NCBI GenBank assembly: GCA_902497035.1
Contig: CABVDL010000011.1
Location: 1-43,334 of the forward strand
Source of the DNA: an uncultured Prevotella sp.
GTDB taxonomy: Bacteria; Bacteroidota; Bacteroidia; Bacteroidales; Bacteroidaceae
Direction of reading: 5' to 3'
DNA: 43,334 nt
Every line of letters begins with the position of its first letter. Position 1 is the stretch's first letter. Below the pieces are notes generated by a model. It was not told where the DNA came from. It searched no databases and saw only the letters and a program-made list of their open reading frames with translations. Position numbers and translations under genes: made by a program. Of this stretch, positions 34,045 through 41,985 are shown in pieces.

Positions 34045-34108
34045 TTTCTACCTTTTTACCTTTCTACCCCTCTATCTTCTTACCTTTTTACCTTTTTACT
34101 TTTTTATA
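34045..34108. repeat. Eight-copy 8-bp tandem array
   Basis: Eight octamers in register, consensus TTTTTACC, several with one or two changes, fill 34045-34108 between nnr and the DUF4831 gene. No function is apparent; it is the main content of this 210-nt gap together with the palindrome at 34132-34184. Confidence 0.75.
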
Positions 34109-34131
34109 GTCTCCCTTGCTAAGCATATCAC

Positions 34132-34184
34132 CCCCTCCCCTTTGGGGAGGGGATTAAGGGGAAGGGCGTTTAAGGGGAAGGGCA
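34132..34184. repeat. G/C palindrome with duplicated 16-mer, REP-like
   Basis: CCCCTCCCC, TTT, GGGGAGGGG (34132-34152) is a perfect 9-bp stem. ATTAAGGGGAAGGGCG and a near copy follow at 34153-34168 and 34169-34184, ending one base before the nnr stop codon. The hairpin may terminate nnr transcripts. The composition resembles the arms of the element in the MutS-like gene. Confidence 0.7.
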
Positions 34185-34185
34185 T

Positions 34186-35700
34186 CTATTCCTCCAACCG
34201 TTTGAATGCCTTGGGCAGATACTGAATGATGTCACTCGCCACAAGACTTTCCTTTCCCAAGTCCTTTGCAGCCAAGTCGCCGGCCAGCCCATGCAGGTAC
34301 ATGCCGAGTATGCAGGCATCCGTCTGATTGTAGCCACGGGCGAGCAATCCCGTGATAATACCCGTCAGCACATCGCCGCTGCCGGCTGTCGCCATGCCGC
34401 TGTTTCCTGTAGGATTGAACAGCACACGACCATCGGGCAGACAGAGGGCTGAGTAATGCCCTTTTAATATAATGTATCCCTGCAGGCGGGAGGCCAACTG
34501 GCGAGCGCGCATGAGCCGGTCATAGCTGCTGGCGCTGGCGCTCCCCATCAACCGGTCAAACTCCTTCGGATGGGGCGTGAGGATGATGCCCTTGGGCAAC
34601 TGCTGAAGCCATGCCTGGTGACTGGCCAGGATATTGATGGCGTCAGCATCGGCCACCACCGGACACTTCGCCCGGCTTATCTGCCCGATGAGCGCCACGG
34701 CCGTGTTCTCCGACTGTCCCAGCCCCGGACCAATGCCCAACGCTTCAAAATCGTCACAGACAACACTGTCGGAGAACTCATAGTCGTCCTTATCGAGCTG
34801 CAGCACGGCCTCCGGCACGCTGATCTGCATGATGTCATAGTTGCGGGCCGGGGTGTGCACCGTGAGTTTGCCCACTCCCGACCGCATGCAGGCACGCGAG
34901 GCGAGGACAGCGGCCCCCGACATGCCATAGCTTCCGGCTACCAGTAGCGCGTGCCCCATCGTGCCTTTGTTGGCGAAATCGGGGCGATGCTTCATCAGCG
35001 CGCTCACCTCATGCTCTTCCAAGACACGGCACTTAGCCTCCGTGTTCATGATATACTCAGGACTGAGGCGGATGTCCAGCACCTTCAGCCGGCCGATATA
35101 CTGCTGACAGTCGGGAAGGAGCATCGAGAGCTTCTTCTGCTGAAGCGTCAGCGTAAGATCAGCGCGGATGATGTTGGCATGCACGTTATAAGTATTGTCC
35201 TCACACATCAATCCGGACGGCAAGTCGATGCTGACCACCTTCGCCGCACTCTTGTTGATATATTTCACGAGCGAGGCGAAGCCGCCCATGAGCGCTTTGT
35301 TCAGCCCCGAGCCGAAGAGCCCGTCCACGACGACCGTCTCCGGTGTCAGCTCCGGCGGGTCAAAGTTGAGTGAGATCTCCGTGAACTGTACCTTGCGTTG
35401 CTCGACAAGCTGTTCGCGGTTGGCCTCGCAGTCGACCGACAACTTATTGTGAATATTAAACAGGTAAACCGACACCTTATAACCGGCATCCGCCAAGATG
35501 CGTGCTACGGCGAGCGCGTCGCCGCCGTTGTTGCCCGGGCCGGCAAAGACGACCATCGGTGTCTGATCGCTCCACTCCTCCATGATGGCGGCAGCGAGGA
35601 CCTTGGCAGCACGTTCCATGAGGTCAATACTCCTCACAGGCTCATGCTCTATCGTATATTGATCAAGCTCATGTATCTGAGCAGCAGTAAAAATCTTCAT
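34186..35700 (-). CDS. nnr: Bifunctional NAD(P)HX epimerase/dehydratase
   Basis: Repairs damaged hydrated NAD(P)H: the N-terminal YjeF_N domain epimerises the R and S forms and the C-terminal domain dehydrates S-NAD(P)HX with ADP. The 504 residues show both parts in order: FAGPGNNGGDALAVARILADAG near 50-72 (motif core GPGNNGGDA), then ILTPHPKEFDRL and NSGMATAGSGDVLTGIITG, the ADP-dependent dehydratase signature. Length is normal for the fused enzyme. It is divergent from hpt across a 104-nt gap with promoter boxes for both directions. Confidence 0.95.
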   Translation of the reverse strand: MKIFTAAQIHELDQYTIEHEPVRSIDLMERAAKVLAAAIMEEWSDQTPMVVFAGPGNNGGDALAVARILADAGYKVSVYLFNIHNKLSVDCEANREQLVEQRKVQFTEISLNFDPPELTPETVVVDGLFGSGLNKALMGGFASLVKYINKSAAKVVSIDLPSGLMCEDNTYNVHANIIRADLTLTLQQKKLSMLLPDCQQYIGRLKVLDIRLSPEYIMNTEAKCRVLEEHEVSALMKHRPDFANKGTMGHALLVAGSYGMSGAAVLASRACMRSGVGKLTVHTPARNYDIMQISVPEAVLQLDKDDYEFSDSVVCDDFEALGIGPGLGQSENTAVALIGQISRAKCPVVADADAINILASHQAWLQQLPKGIILTPHPKEFDRLMGSASASSYDRLMRARQLASRLQGYIILKGHYSALCLPDGRVLFNPTGNSGMATAGSGDVLTGIITGLLARGYNQTDACILGMYLHGLAGDLAAKDLGKESLVASDIIQYLPKAFKRLEE

Positions 35701-35707
35701 ATCACTG

Positions 35708-35715
35708 CAAAAGTA
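35708..35715 (-). promoter_or_regulatory. nnr promoter -7 box
   Basis: On the minus strand TACTTTTG (35715-35708) fits TAnnTTTG and ends 7 nt before the ATG at 35700, so the transcript would have almost no leader. No good -33 element is seen. Confidence 0.5.
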
Positions 35716-35760
35716 CTCAAAAGAATGGAGAATAAAGGAAAAAGTTACGGCTATTTTTCG

Positions 35761-35768
35761 TAATTTTG
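35761..35768 (+). promoter_or_regulatory. Promoter -7 box of the hpt-adk-obgE-pgeF operon
   Basis: TAATTTTG at 35761-35768, preceded by TTTTTCG exactly as in the aquaporin promoter. The start near 35775 leaves a leader of about 30 nt to the ATG at 35805. Confidence 0.6.
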
Positions 35769-35804
35769 CACTATTGATAGAAATAACGCAAAAAACACCG
35801 CATT

Positions 35805-36344
35805 ATGAGCATCGTTAAAGTCAAGGACAAGACGTTTAAGACGTTTATCCCCGAGGAAGAAATCCAGCGCCGCGTGAAAGCCGTGGCCGAGAAACTAAAC
35901 AAAGACATGGCAGGCAAGAACCCTTTGTTCTTGGCGGTCCTCAACGGCTCTTTCATCTTCGCCGCTGATCTGATGCGGTACATCACCATTCCCTGTGAGA
36001 TCTCCTTTGTCAAGCTCGCCTCTTACCAGGGCACTACGTCGACCGGTACCGTAAAAGAGGTGGTAGGTATCAACGAGAGTCTCGCCGGCCGCACGGTAGT
36101 CATCGTGGAAGACATTGTCGACACCGGCCATACGATGAAGCACATGCTCGAGAGCCTCAGCACGCGTCACCCCGACTCGCTGCATATCTGCACCTTGCTC
36201 GTCAAGCCGGGCAAGCTTGAGGAAGACCTCAACATCGAGTACCCCGCCATGGAGATTCCCAATGACTTCATTGTCGGCTACGGTCTCGACTATGATCAGC
36301 AGGGACGCAATCTGAGAGATATTTACACTATCGTTGAGGAATAA
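35805..36344 (+). CDS. hpt: Hypoxanthine phosphoribosyltransferase
   Basis: Salvages hypoxanthine (and often guanine) to the nucleotide using PRPP. The 179-residue protein has the type I phosphoribosyltransferase PRPP loop VVIVEDIVDTGHT at 98-110, the AVLNGSFIFAADL segment for the pyrophosphate loop near 44-55, and a C-terminal FIVGYGLDYDQQGRNL block characteristic of HPRT. It is first in a tight operon, 40 bases before adk. Confidence 0.95.
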   Translation: MSIVKVKDKTFKTFIPEEEIQRRVKAVAEKLNKDMAGKNPLFLAVLNGSFIFAADLMRYITIPCEISFVKLASYQGTTSTGTVKEVVGINESLAGRTVVIVEDIVDTGHTMKHMLESLSTRHPDSLHICTLLVKPGKLEEDLNIEYPAMEIPNDFIVGYGLDYDQQGRNLRDIYTIVEE

Positions 36345-36384
36345 TCAATTAGGAATCCTCCCCAACGTAAATACTAATTTAATA

Positions 36385-36957
36385 ATGAAAAACATCGTGA
36401 TTTTCGGTGCCCCAGGTTCAGGTAAAGGCACCCAGAGTGAGAAAATGATTCAGAAGTACGGTTTCGGCCACATCTCCACAGGAGACGTGCTGCGCGATCA
36501 GATCAAGCGTGGCACCGAGCTCGGCAAGACCGCCAAAAGCTATATCGACAACGGTCAGCTCATCCCCGACGACCTCATGGTAAGCATCCTCGCCGATGTC
36601 TACGACAGCTTCGGTAAGGACCACAAGGGTGTCATCTTCGACGGTTTCCCCCGCACCATCCCGCAGGCAGAGGCGCTGAAGGAGATGCTCGCCAAGCGTG
36701 GTCACAAGGTGGCAGCCATGATTGAGCTCGACGTTCCTGAGGACGAGCTGATGAAGCGCCTCATTCTCCGCGGCCAGCAGAGTGGCCGCTCCGACGACAA
36801 CGAGGAGACCATCAAGAAGCGCCTCACGGTTTATCACAACCAGACAGCGCCCCTCATCGAGTGGTACGAGAAGGAAGGCATTCACCATCACATCAACGGT
36901 CTTGGTGAGCTCGACAGAATCTTTGCCGACATCTGCGCCGTCATCGATGCTCTGTAA
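36385..36957 (+). CDS. adk: Adenylate kinase (short-lid form)
   Basis: Interconverts ATP + AMP and 2 ADP. The 190-residue protein has the P-loop GAPGSGKGT at 8-16, the AMP-binding STGDVLRDQI and FDGFPRTIPQAEAL motifs, and a short lid (LRGQQSGRSDDN) without the zinc-binding cysteines of long-form enzymes, as usual in Bacteroidota. The start at 36385 (MKNIVIFGAPG) is chosen because the P-loop must be near the N-terminus; the frame is open upstream. It lies 40 bases after hpt and 24 before obgE. Confidence 0.96.
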   Translation: MKNIVIFGAPGSGKGTQSEKMIQKYGFGHISTGDVLRDQIKRGTELGKTAKSYIDNGQLIPDDLMVSILADVYDSFGKDHKGVIFDGFPRTIPQAEALKEMLAKRGHKVAAMIELDVPEDELMKRLILRGQQSGRSDDNEETIKKRLTVYHNQTAPLIEWYEKEGIHHHINGLGELDRIFADICAVIDAL

Positions 36958-36981
36958 TAGGGACTATAGCAGAAGCGAAAG

Positions 36982-38139
36982 ATGGAATCTAACTTTGTAG
37001 ACTACGTGCGCATCGTATGCCGCTCCGGAAAAGGCGGCAGAGGGTCAGCGCATCTCAGACACGTGAAATATCAGCCCAACGGCGGACCCGACGGCGGTGA
37101 CGGCGGCCACGGAGGAAGCATCATCCTGCGCGGCAACCACAACTATTGGACCCTGCTGCACCTGAAATATCAGAAGCATGTCTTTGCGGAGCATGGCGGC
37201 AACGGCGGTGCAGACAAATGTCATGGCACCGACGGCAAGGACTCGTATATCGACGTGCCCTGCGGTACCGTGGTCTACAATGCCGAGACCGGCAAGTACG
37301 TCTGCGACATCACCTACGATGGTCAGGAGGTGGTCCTTCTGCAAGGCGGCCGCGGCGGACTGGGCAACTTCCAGTTCCGCACCGCCACACGTCAGGCTCC
37401 CCGCTTCGCCCAGCCCGGTGAGCCTGCCCAGGAGATGACGGTCATCCTTGAGCTCAAGCTCTTGGCCGATGTCGGTCTCGTGGGCTTCCCCAACGCCGGC
37501 AAGTCGACACTCCTCTCCGCGCTCTCCAGCGCCAAGCCTAAGATAGCCAACTATCCCTTCACCACGCTCGAGCCTTCGCTCGGCATCGTGAGCTATCGCG
37601 ACGGCAAGTCGTTTGTCATGGCCGACATCCCCGGCATCATCGAGGGAGCGAGCGAGGGCAAAGGCCTCGGCCTGCGCTTCCTCCGGCACATCGAGCGCAA
37701 CTCGTTGCTGCTCTTCATGGTGCCCGGCGAGAGCAACGACATCAAACACGACTACGAAGTGCTGTTGGGCGAACTGAAGAAGTTCAACCCCGACATGCTT
37801 GAGAAGCACCGCGTGCTCGCCGTGACGAAGTGCGACCTGCTCGACGACGAGCTTATCAGCATGCTCAAAGAGGAGCTGCCTGAAGACCTACCCGTCGTCT
37901 TCATCTCTGCCGTGACCGGCTACGGGCTCGACGAGCTGAAGGATGTGCTGTGGCGCGAACTGAACAGCGAGAGCAACAAGCTCGCTGAGATAACAGCGGA
38001 AGATACGCTCGTGCACCGCGACAAGGACATGGGTTCCTTCCAGCAAGAGATGCACGACGAGGATGCCGATGAAGATGACATCGAAGTGGTCGACGCCGAA
38101 GACCTCGACGACGACTTCGATGATGATAACGACAAATAA
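36982..38139 (+). CDS. obgE: Obg-family GTPase
   Basis: An essential ribosome-associated GTPase linked to 50S assembly and stress control. The 385 residues contain the glycine-rich Obg fold (about 1-158, GKGGRGS, GGPDGGDGGHGG), then the G domain with G1 GFPNAGKST at 168-176, G3 DIPGIIEG at 214-221 and G4 TKCD. The C-terminus is a long acidic tail rich in Asp/Glu, common in this phylum. The stop overlaps the pgeF start as TAATG, so translation is coupled. Confidence 0.96.
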   Translation: MESNFVDYVRIVCRSGKGGRGSAHLRHVKYQPNGGPDGGDGGHGGSIILRGNHNYWTLLHLKYQKHVFAEHGGNGGADKCHGTDGKDSYIDVPCGTVVYNAETGKYVCDITYDGQEVVLLQGGRGGLGNFQFRTATRQAPRFAQPGEPAQEMTVILELKLLADVGLVGFPNAGKSTLLSALSSAKPKIANYPFTTLEPSLGIVSYRDGKSFVMADIPGIIEGASEGKGLGLRFLRHIERNSLLLFMVPGESNDIKHDYEVLLGELKKFNPDMLEKHRVLAVTKCDLLDDELISMLKEELPEDLPVVFISAVTGYGLDELKDVLWRELNSESNKLAEITAEDTLVHRDKDMGSFQQEMHDEDADEDDIEVVDAEDLDDDFDDDNDK

Positions 38140-38942
38140 TGAGTTACCCCGAGTTACATTATTATAATATGGCCGAGGATGTCATTGCTTTCTCCACCAC
38201 CCGACATGGTGGAGCAAGCAAAGGCAGCTACGGCGAACTGAACATTAACCCTTATTGCGGTGACGACCCCGCAGCCATCACCGCTAACCGCCAGGCGCTC
38301 TGCCGGGCGCTGAACCTTGAGGACAGCCATTTGTTTCTGCCTCATCAGGTTCACGACATCGAATGTCTCGAAGTGACCGAAGACGTGCTTCACGCCTCCC
38401 CCGAACAACGTCAGCAGCTCCTTGAAGGCAAGGATGCGCTGATGACCTCGCTCTCCCGACTCTGCATCGGCGTATCTACGGCCGACTGCATCCCCGTCCT
38501 GCTCTACGACCCACGGCACCATGCCAAGGCTGCCATCCATGCCGGCTGGCGAGGCACCGTGAGCCGCATCGTCAAAGAGACCTTCCGAAAGATGCAACGG
38601 CGTTACGGCACGCTGCCCGAAGACACGCTCGCCGTCATAGGGCCGGGCATCTCGCTGAAGAACTTTGAGGTGGGACAAGAGGTCTACGACGACTTCGCCG
38701 CACACGGCTTCGACATGAGCCGCATCGCCCGGAGATTTCCTTGCAAGAACGATTCCGGCCAGGAGAAGTGGCACATCAATCTCCCGCTTTGCAACCAACT
38801 ACAGTTGGAGAGTGTAGGCGTACCAAGAAGCCACATCCAACAGTCGGGCATCTGTACCTACGACCATGACACCGACTTCTTCTCGGCAAGACGATTAGGA
38901 ATCCATTCGGGAAGAATTTATACGGCTATCATCGGAAAATAA
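38139..38942 (+). CDS. pgeF: Peptidoglycan editing factor PgeF (YfiH/LACC1 family)
   Basis: A 267-residue cytoplasmic protein once called polyphenol oxidase. The family includes E. coli PgeF, which removes wrongly incorporated serine from peptidoglycan precursors, and human LACC1. The metal/active-site residues are present: His in HQVHDIE, Cys in TADCIPVLL and His in AIHAGWRGTV. Other family blocks are TRHGGASKG and GPGISLKNFEVG. It overlaps obgE by one base and lies 49 bases before the M23-type gene, so a cell-envelope theme links the last two genes of the operon. Confidence 0.93.
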   Translation: MSYPELHYYNMAEDVIAFSTTRHGGASKGSYGELNINPYCGDDPAAITANRQALCRALNLEDSHLFLPHQVHDIECLEVTEDVLHASPEQRQQLLEGKDALMTSLSRLCIGVSTADCIPVLLYDPRHHAKAAIHAGWRGTVSRIVKETFRKMQRRYGTLPEDTLAVIGPGISLKNFEVGQEVYDDFAAHGFDMSRIARRFPCKNDSGQEKWHINLPLCNQLQLESVGVPRSHIQQSGICTYDHDTDFFSARRLGIHSGRIYTAIIGK

Positions 38943-38991
38943 ATGTCAGGGCACCCCTACCCCGCCCGTTCCCGCACACGAACCAAAAACT

Positions 38992-40146
38992 ATGATTAGA
39001 AGACCCTCTCTTATGAGAAAACCATATACACGACTCCTCACTGTTATTCTCCCAACGTTACTCTGCCTTTTAACGACACTTCCTGCCTCCGCGCAACAAA
39101 CGCGGTTCACAGCCACGGAGCAGGCTTCTGTCAGCGTGCCTACCCCGGGCCTGTTCTCACAGAGCAACGCTTTCAACATCGACTTCCGCATCCTCCGCGA
39201 CAATGAATATTCGTTTCCTTTGCCGGTCGGTAAGGCAACGGTCAAGGACGGTTCCTTGGAGATAACGACGACCAAAGGCGACGCGGTGAAAGCGATGTTC
39301 AGCGGTACCATCCGCCTCTCCCGCCGCACGCCACAACATGGCAACACCATCGTCATCCGCCACAACAACGGCCTCGAGACCGTCTATGCTTACAACGCGC
39401 AGAACCTCGTCAGCGTGGGAGAGCGTGTGAAAGCCGGACAGACCATCGCCATTGTCGGCGGCGACGACGGCCGCACCTTCTGCCTCTTCTCCGTCATGGT
39501 CAATGGCGGCAAGATCAATGCTGAAACCCTCTTGGAACCGAAGAGCCACCGCCTGCGGAAGCAAGTGCTGCAATGCCGCAAGACGGGCAACCGCGTGTCG
39601 GTATCGGTCCTCAACGCCGAACAGGAGAAAAGCCTCAGCCTTGATCCGGACGACAACGACGACAGCGACTTCAACAACGGCTCCGTGCTCTTTCTCGACC
39701 TGAAGAAGATAGAGGAGCAGCACTGGTCCTATCCGCTCCCCGGCGCCCATGTCATCAGTCCTTATGGCGGGCGCGGCGGACGCAGTCATTCGGGCGTGGA
39801 CATCAAGACCAAGGCCAACGACGAGGTGTTGGCGACCTTCGACGGCGTCGTCGTACAGTCGGGACCTTATTTCGGCTACGGCAACTACATCGTCATCCGC
39901 CACGCCTACGGCTTCTCAACGTGCTACAGCCACCAGTCGAAAAACTTCGTGAAAGTAGGACAGAAGGTGAAAGCCGGTGAGGTCATCGGGCTCACGGGGC
40001 AGACGGGCCGTGCCACCACGCCCCACCTCCACTTCGAGATCCGCTTCTGTGGCCGTCCTATCGACCCCTCCATCTTCTTCGACCACGCCAACCACACGCT
40101 AAAATCCCGTGTGCTCACCGTGAAGAAAGGCGGCCGGGTGAAATAA
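38992..40146 (+). CDS. Secreted M23-type (LytM) peptidase with a second degenerate domain
   Basis: A probable cell-wall endopeptidase of 384 residues with a signal peptide ending LTTLPASA; the ATG at 39013 is an alternative start. The C-terminal LytM domain (about 245-365) has all zinc ligands and catalytic histidines: H266 and D270 in HSGVDIK, H314 in CYSHQ, H345 and H347 in HLHFE. An earlier region (about 75-180) repeats the fold (NTIVIRHNNGLETVYAYN, VKAGQTIAIVG) but lacks the H-x3-D and HxH residues, so it is a degenerate copy. The intervening linker is acidic. It follows pgeF by 49 bases. Confidence 0.9.
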   Translation: MIRRPSLMRKPYTRLLTVILPTLLCLLTTLPASAQQTRFTATEQASVSVPTPGLFSQSNAFNIDFRILRDNEYSFPLPVGKATVKDGSLEITTTKGDAVKAMFSGTIRLSRRTPQHGNTIVIRHNNGLETVYAYNAQNLVSVGERVKAGQTIAIVGGDDGRTFCLFSVMVNGGKINAETLLEPKSHRLRKQVLQCRKTGNRVSVSVLNAEQEKSLSLDPDDNDDSDFNNGSVLFLDLKKIEEQHWSYPLPGAHVISPYGGRGGRSHSGVDIKTKANDEVLATFDGVVVQSGPYFGYGNYIVIRHAYGFSTCYSHQSKNFVKVGQKVKAGEVIGLTGQTGRATTPHLHFEIRFCGRPIDPSIFFDHANHTLKSRVLTVKKGGRVK

Positions 40147-40172
40147 TACTGTCTCTCAGAACAGCCGGTGAC

Positions 40173-41699
40173 CTATTGTCCAATGGGCATAGTAACCTTG
40201 AAGTATTGAGAAGGAGTATGCTGAGACTTGATGATTTCCACCATCTTCTTCACCCTTTCAGGATGCTCCGCAGCCACATCATGGTCTTCATGCAAGTCGG
40301 TAGAAAGATTATATAAATGCGGAACACCTTTGATAACGACCATCTTCCAGTCTCCTTCCCTTACGGCCAGCTGATCCGTTTCATGGAATTCCCAATACAG
40401 AAAATCATGCCGTTTCTGTCCTTTCCTTCCTAAGAGCGTCGGAACAATGGAAATGCCGTCAAAATAGTCCTCGGCAAGCCTCTTGTTTTTATACCGCTCC
40501 ACATAATCATCGACCCCTGCCAGATCGCTGAAAGTCGCCATGAGATCATAAAAGGCAAACGGCAAGTCACTTCTCGATCCCGCCTTCACGTGGCCCGGCC
40601 AGCGGACGATGAACGGGATGCGGATGCCACCCTCATAACACTGTCTTTTCAACCCGCGCAGTTTACCATCGCGCCCGAAAAAGACAGGATCGGCACCACC
40701 TTCCTCATGAGGACCATTGTCGCTGGTGAAGATTACGATAGTACGCTCATCCAACCCCTTTGCCTTCAGTTTCTCCAAAATCTCACCTACATAATGGTCG
40801 AGCCGGGTAATCATTCCGGCAAACTGGGCATGCGTGTGAACCACGGGATTATAACGAGAACCTTCCTGGCCGCCCCAGTTCTTGTCTTCTACAAATTTCT
40901 TTTCATACCCCACAAGAATGGAATCAGCCGGTTGAGCCAGCTCAGCATGAGGCAGTGTATAAGTGAAAATGCCAAAGAAAGGCTGTTCGTCACTTTGTGC
41001 ATCCAACCACTCCATAGCCTTCCGGTGAATGAGATCGGCCGAATATTGGGTTCGCTTAAAATAATCCTTGCCGAACATAGGATAGCCGATATTGTCCTTC
41101 AGGACGACACGGGAAACAGCGGTATCGCCTGCGGAGCGGCTGTACCTATTCAAGAAGTTAGGATAATAGAGGTGAGCCTGAAACTGACAGATATAGCCAT
41201 AAAACTCATCTATCCCCCGCTTGTCAGGCGTAGAGCACGAACCCTCATAGCCGCCGGCCCACTTGCCAAACATCCCCGTGGCGTAGCCGTTGTCTTTCAT
41301 GATCTCAGGAAGAAGAATATGGTCCGGAGCATAAGGTTCCTGGCCGACAACCGCATAATCTTTGTTGTTACCATACATCACCATGCTGTCGGAAGACCAG
41401 TATTCTTTATTTCCCCTTACCCAAGTATGACCGGTATGCTGTCCTGTCATCAGACATGCCCGTGAAGGAGCACTGACCGGTGCCCCAGCATACGCCTGCG
41501 TAAACAGCATGCCCTCTCTCGCCATTTTATCAATATGAGGGGTATTGATAAAAGGCTGACCATAACATCCTAAATCGCCGTAGCCTAAGTCGTCACACAT
41601 GATATAAATGATGTTAGGCTTAAATGTTCCTTTGGCAAAACCATTCATGCACGTCAGCCCGCAAGCTCCGGCAAGAACCACTGTTGATAGTATTCTCAT
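40173..41699 (-). CDS. Secreted sulfatase, serine-type (S1 family)
   Basis: Hydrolyses sulfate esters, probably on host or dietary glycans. The 508-residue exported protein begins with a signal-like sequence (MRILSTVVLAGACGLTCMNG). The S1 signature is S76-A-P-S-R80 in PVSAPSRACLMTG, with serine, not cysteine, as the residue turned into formylglycine, so an anaerobic maturase (anSME) is needed. Metal ligands are the paired aspartates of MCDDLGYGDLG (D36, D37) and DNGPHEEG. The subfamily and substrate cannot be named. It stands between convergent and same-strand neighbours; a weak promoter box TAAGTTTG (41790-41783, minus) lies 84 nt upstream. Confidence 0.93.
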   Translation of the reverse strand: MRILSTVVLAGACGLTCMNGFAKGTFKPNIIYIMCDDLGYGDLGCYGQPFINTPHIDKMAREGMLFTQAYAGAPVSAPSRACLMTGQHTGHTWVRGNKEYWSSDSMVMYGNNKDYAVVGQEPYAPDHILLPEIMKDNGYATGMFGKWAGGYEGSCSTPDKRGIDEFYGYICQFQAHLYYPNFLNRYSRSAGDTAVSRVVLKDNIGYPMFGKDYFKRTQYSADLIHRKAMEWLDAQSDEQPFFGIFTYTLPHAELAQPADSILVGYEKKFVEDKNWGGQEGSRYNPVVHTHAQFAGMITRLDHYVGEILEKLKAKGLDERTIVIFTSDNGPHEEGGADPVFFGRDGKLRGLKRQCYEGGIRIPFIVRWPGHVKAGSRSDLPFAFYDLMATFSDLAGVDDYVERYKNKRLAEDYFDGISIVPTLLGRKGQKRHDFLYWEFHETDQLAVREGDWKMVVIKGVPHLYNLSTDLHEDHDVAAEHPERVKKMVEIIKSQHTPSQYFKVTMPIGQ

Positions 41700-41782
41700 T
41701 GTTTCCTATGATTTTTCACCGTCTTCCTCCAATCAAAACTTCCGAATTGAACTAAGAAGCGCTACAGTTATACATTCAGTTG

Positions 41783-41790
41783 CAAACTTA
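41783..41790 (-). promoter_or_regulatory. Candidate sulfatase promoter -7 box
   Basis: TAAGTTTG on the minus strand at 41790-41783 fits the -7 consensus; the -33 element is not evident. The leader would be about 77 nt. Confidence 0.4.
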
Positions 41791-41897
41791 CATATATTTC
41801 TTGATATTATAGGCTTTTAGCATAAAAAACAGCAACTGAAATGCATTTCTGTGTCCCTATTGGTAAATGAGAGGACAATGTTCAAAGAACAGCAAAG

Positions 41898-41985
41898 TGT
41901 GGCGGTCGCCCTGTTTAACTACGGCGGCCGCCCTTTTTAACTGTGGCGGCCGCCCTGCTCAACTGTGGCGGCCGCCTTGTTTTGT
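41898..41985. repeat. Four 22-bp tandem repeats with a GGCGGCCGCC core
   Basis: Units start at 41898, 41920, 41942 and 41964. Each has a self-complementary core; the second forms the 14-bp palindrome AGGGCGGCCGCCCT next to T5. The last unit and part of the third encode the final residues and the stop codon of the GH66-like gene. No spacers, so not a CRISPR. Confidence 0.85.

Noticed and set aside
34045..34108. Possible CRISPR or origin iterons
   Set aside because: 8-bp contiguous units without spacers and no replication gene nearby.
41898..41985. Possible CRISPR-like array
   Set aside because: The units are contiguous with no spacers and no cas genes are present.
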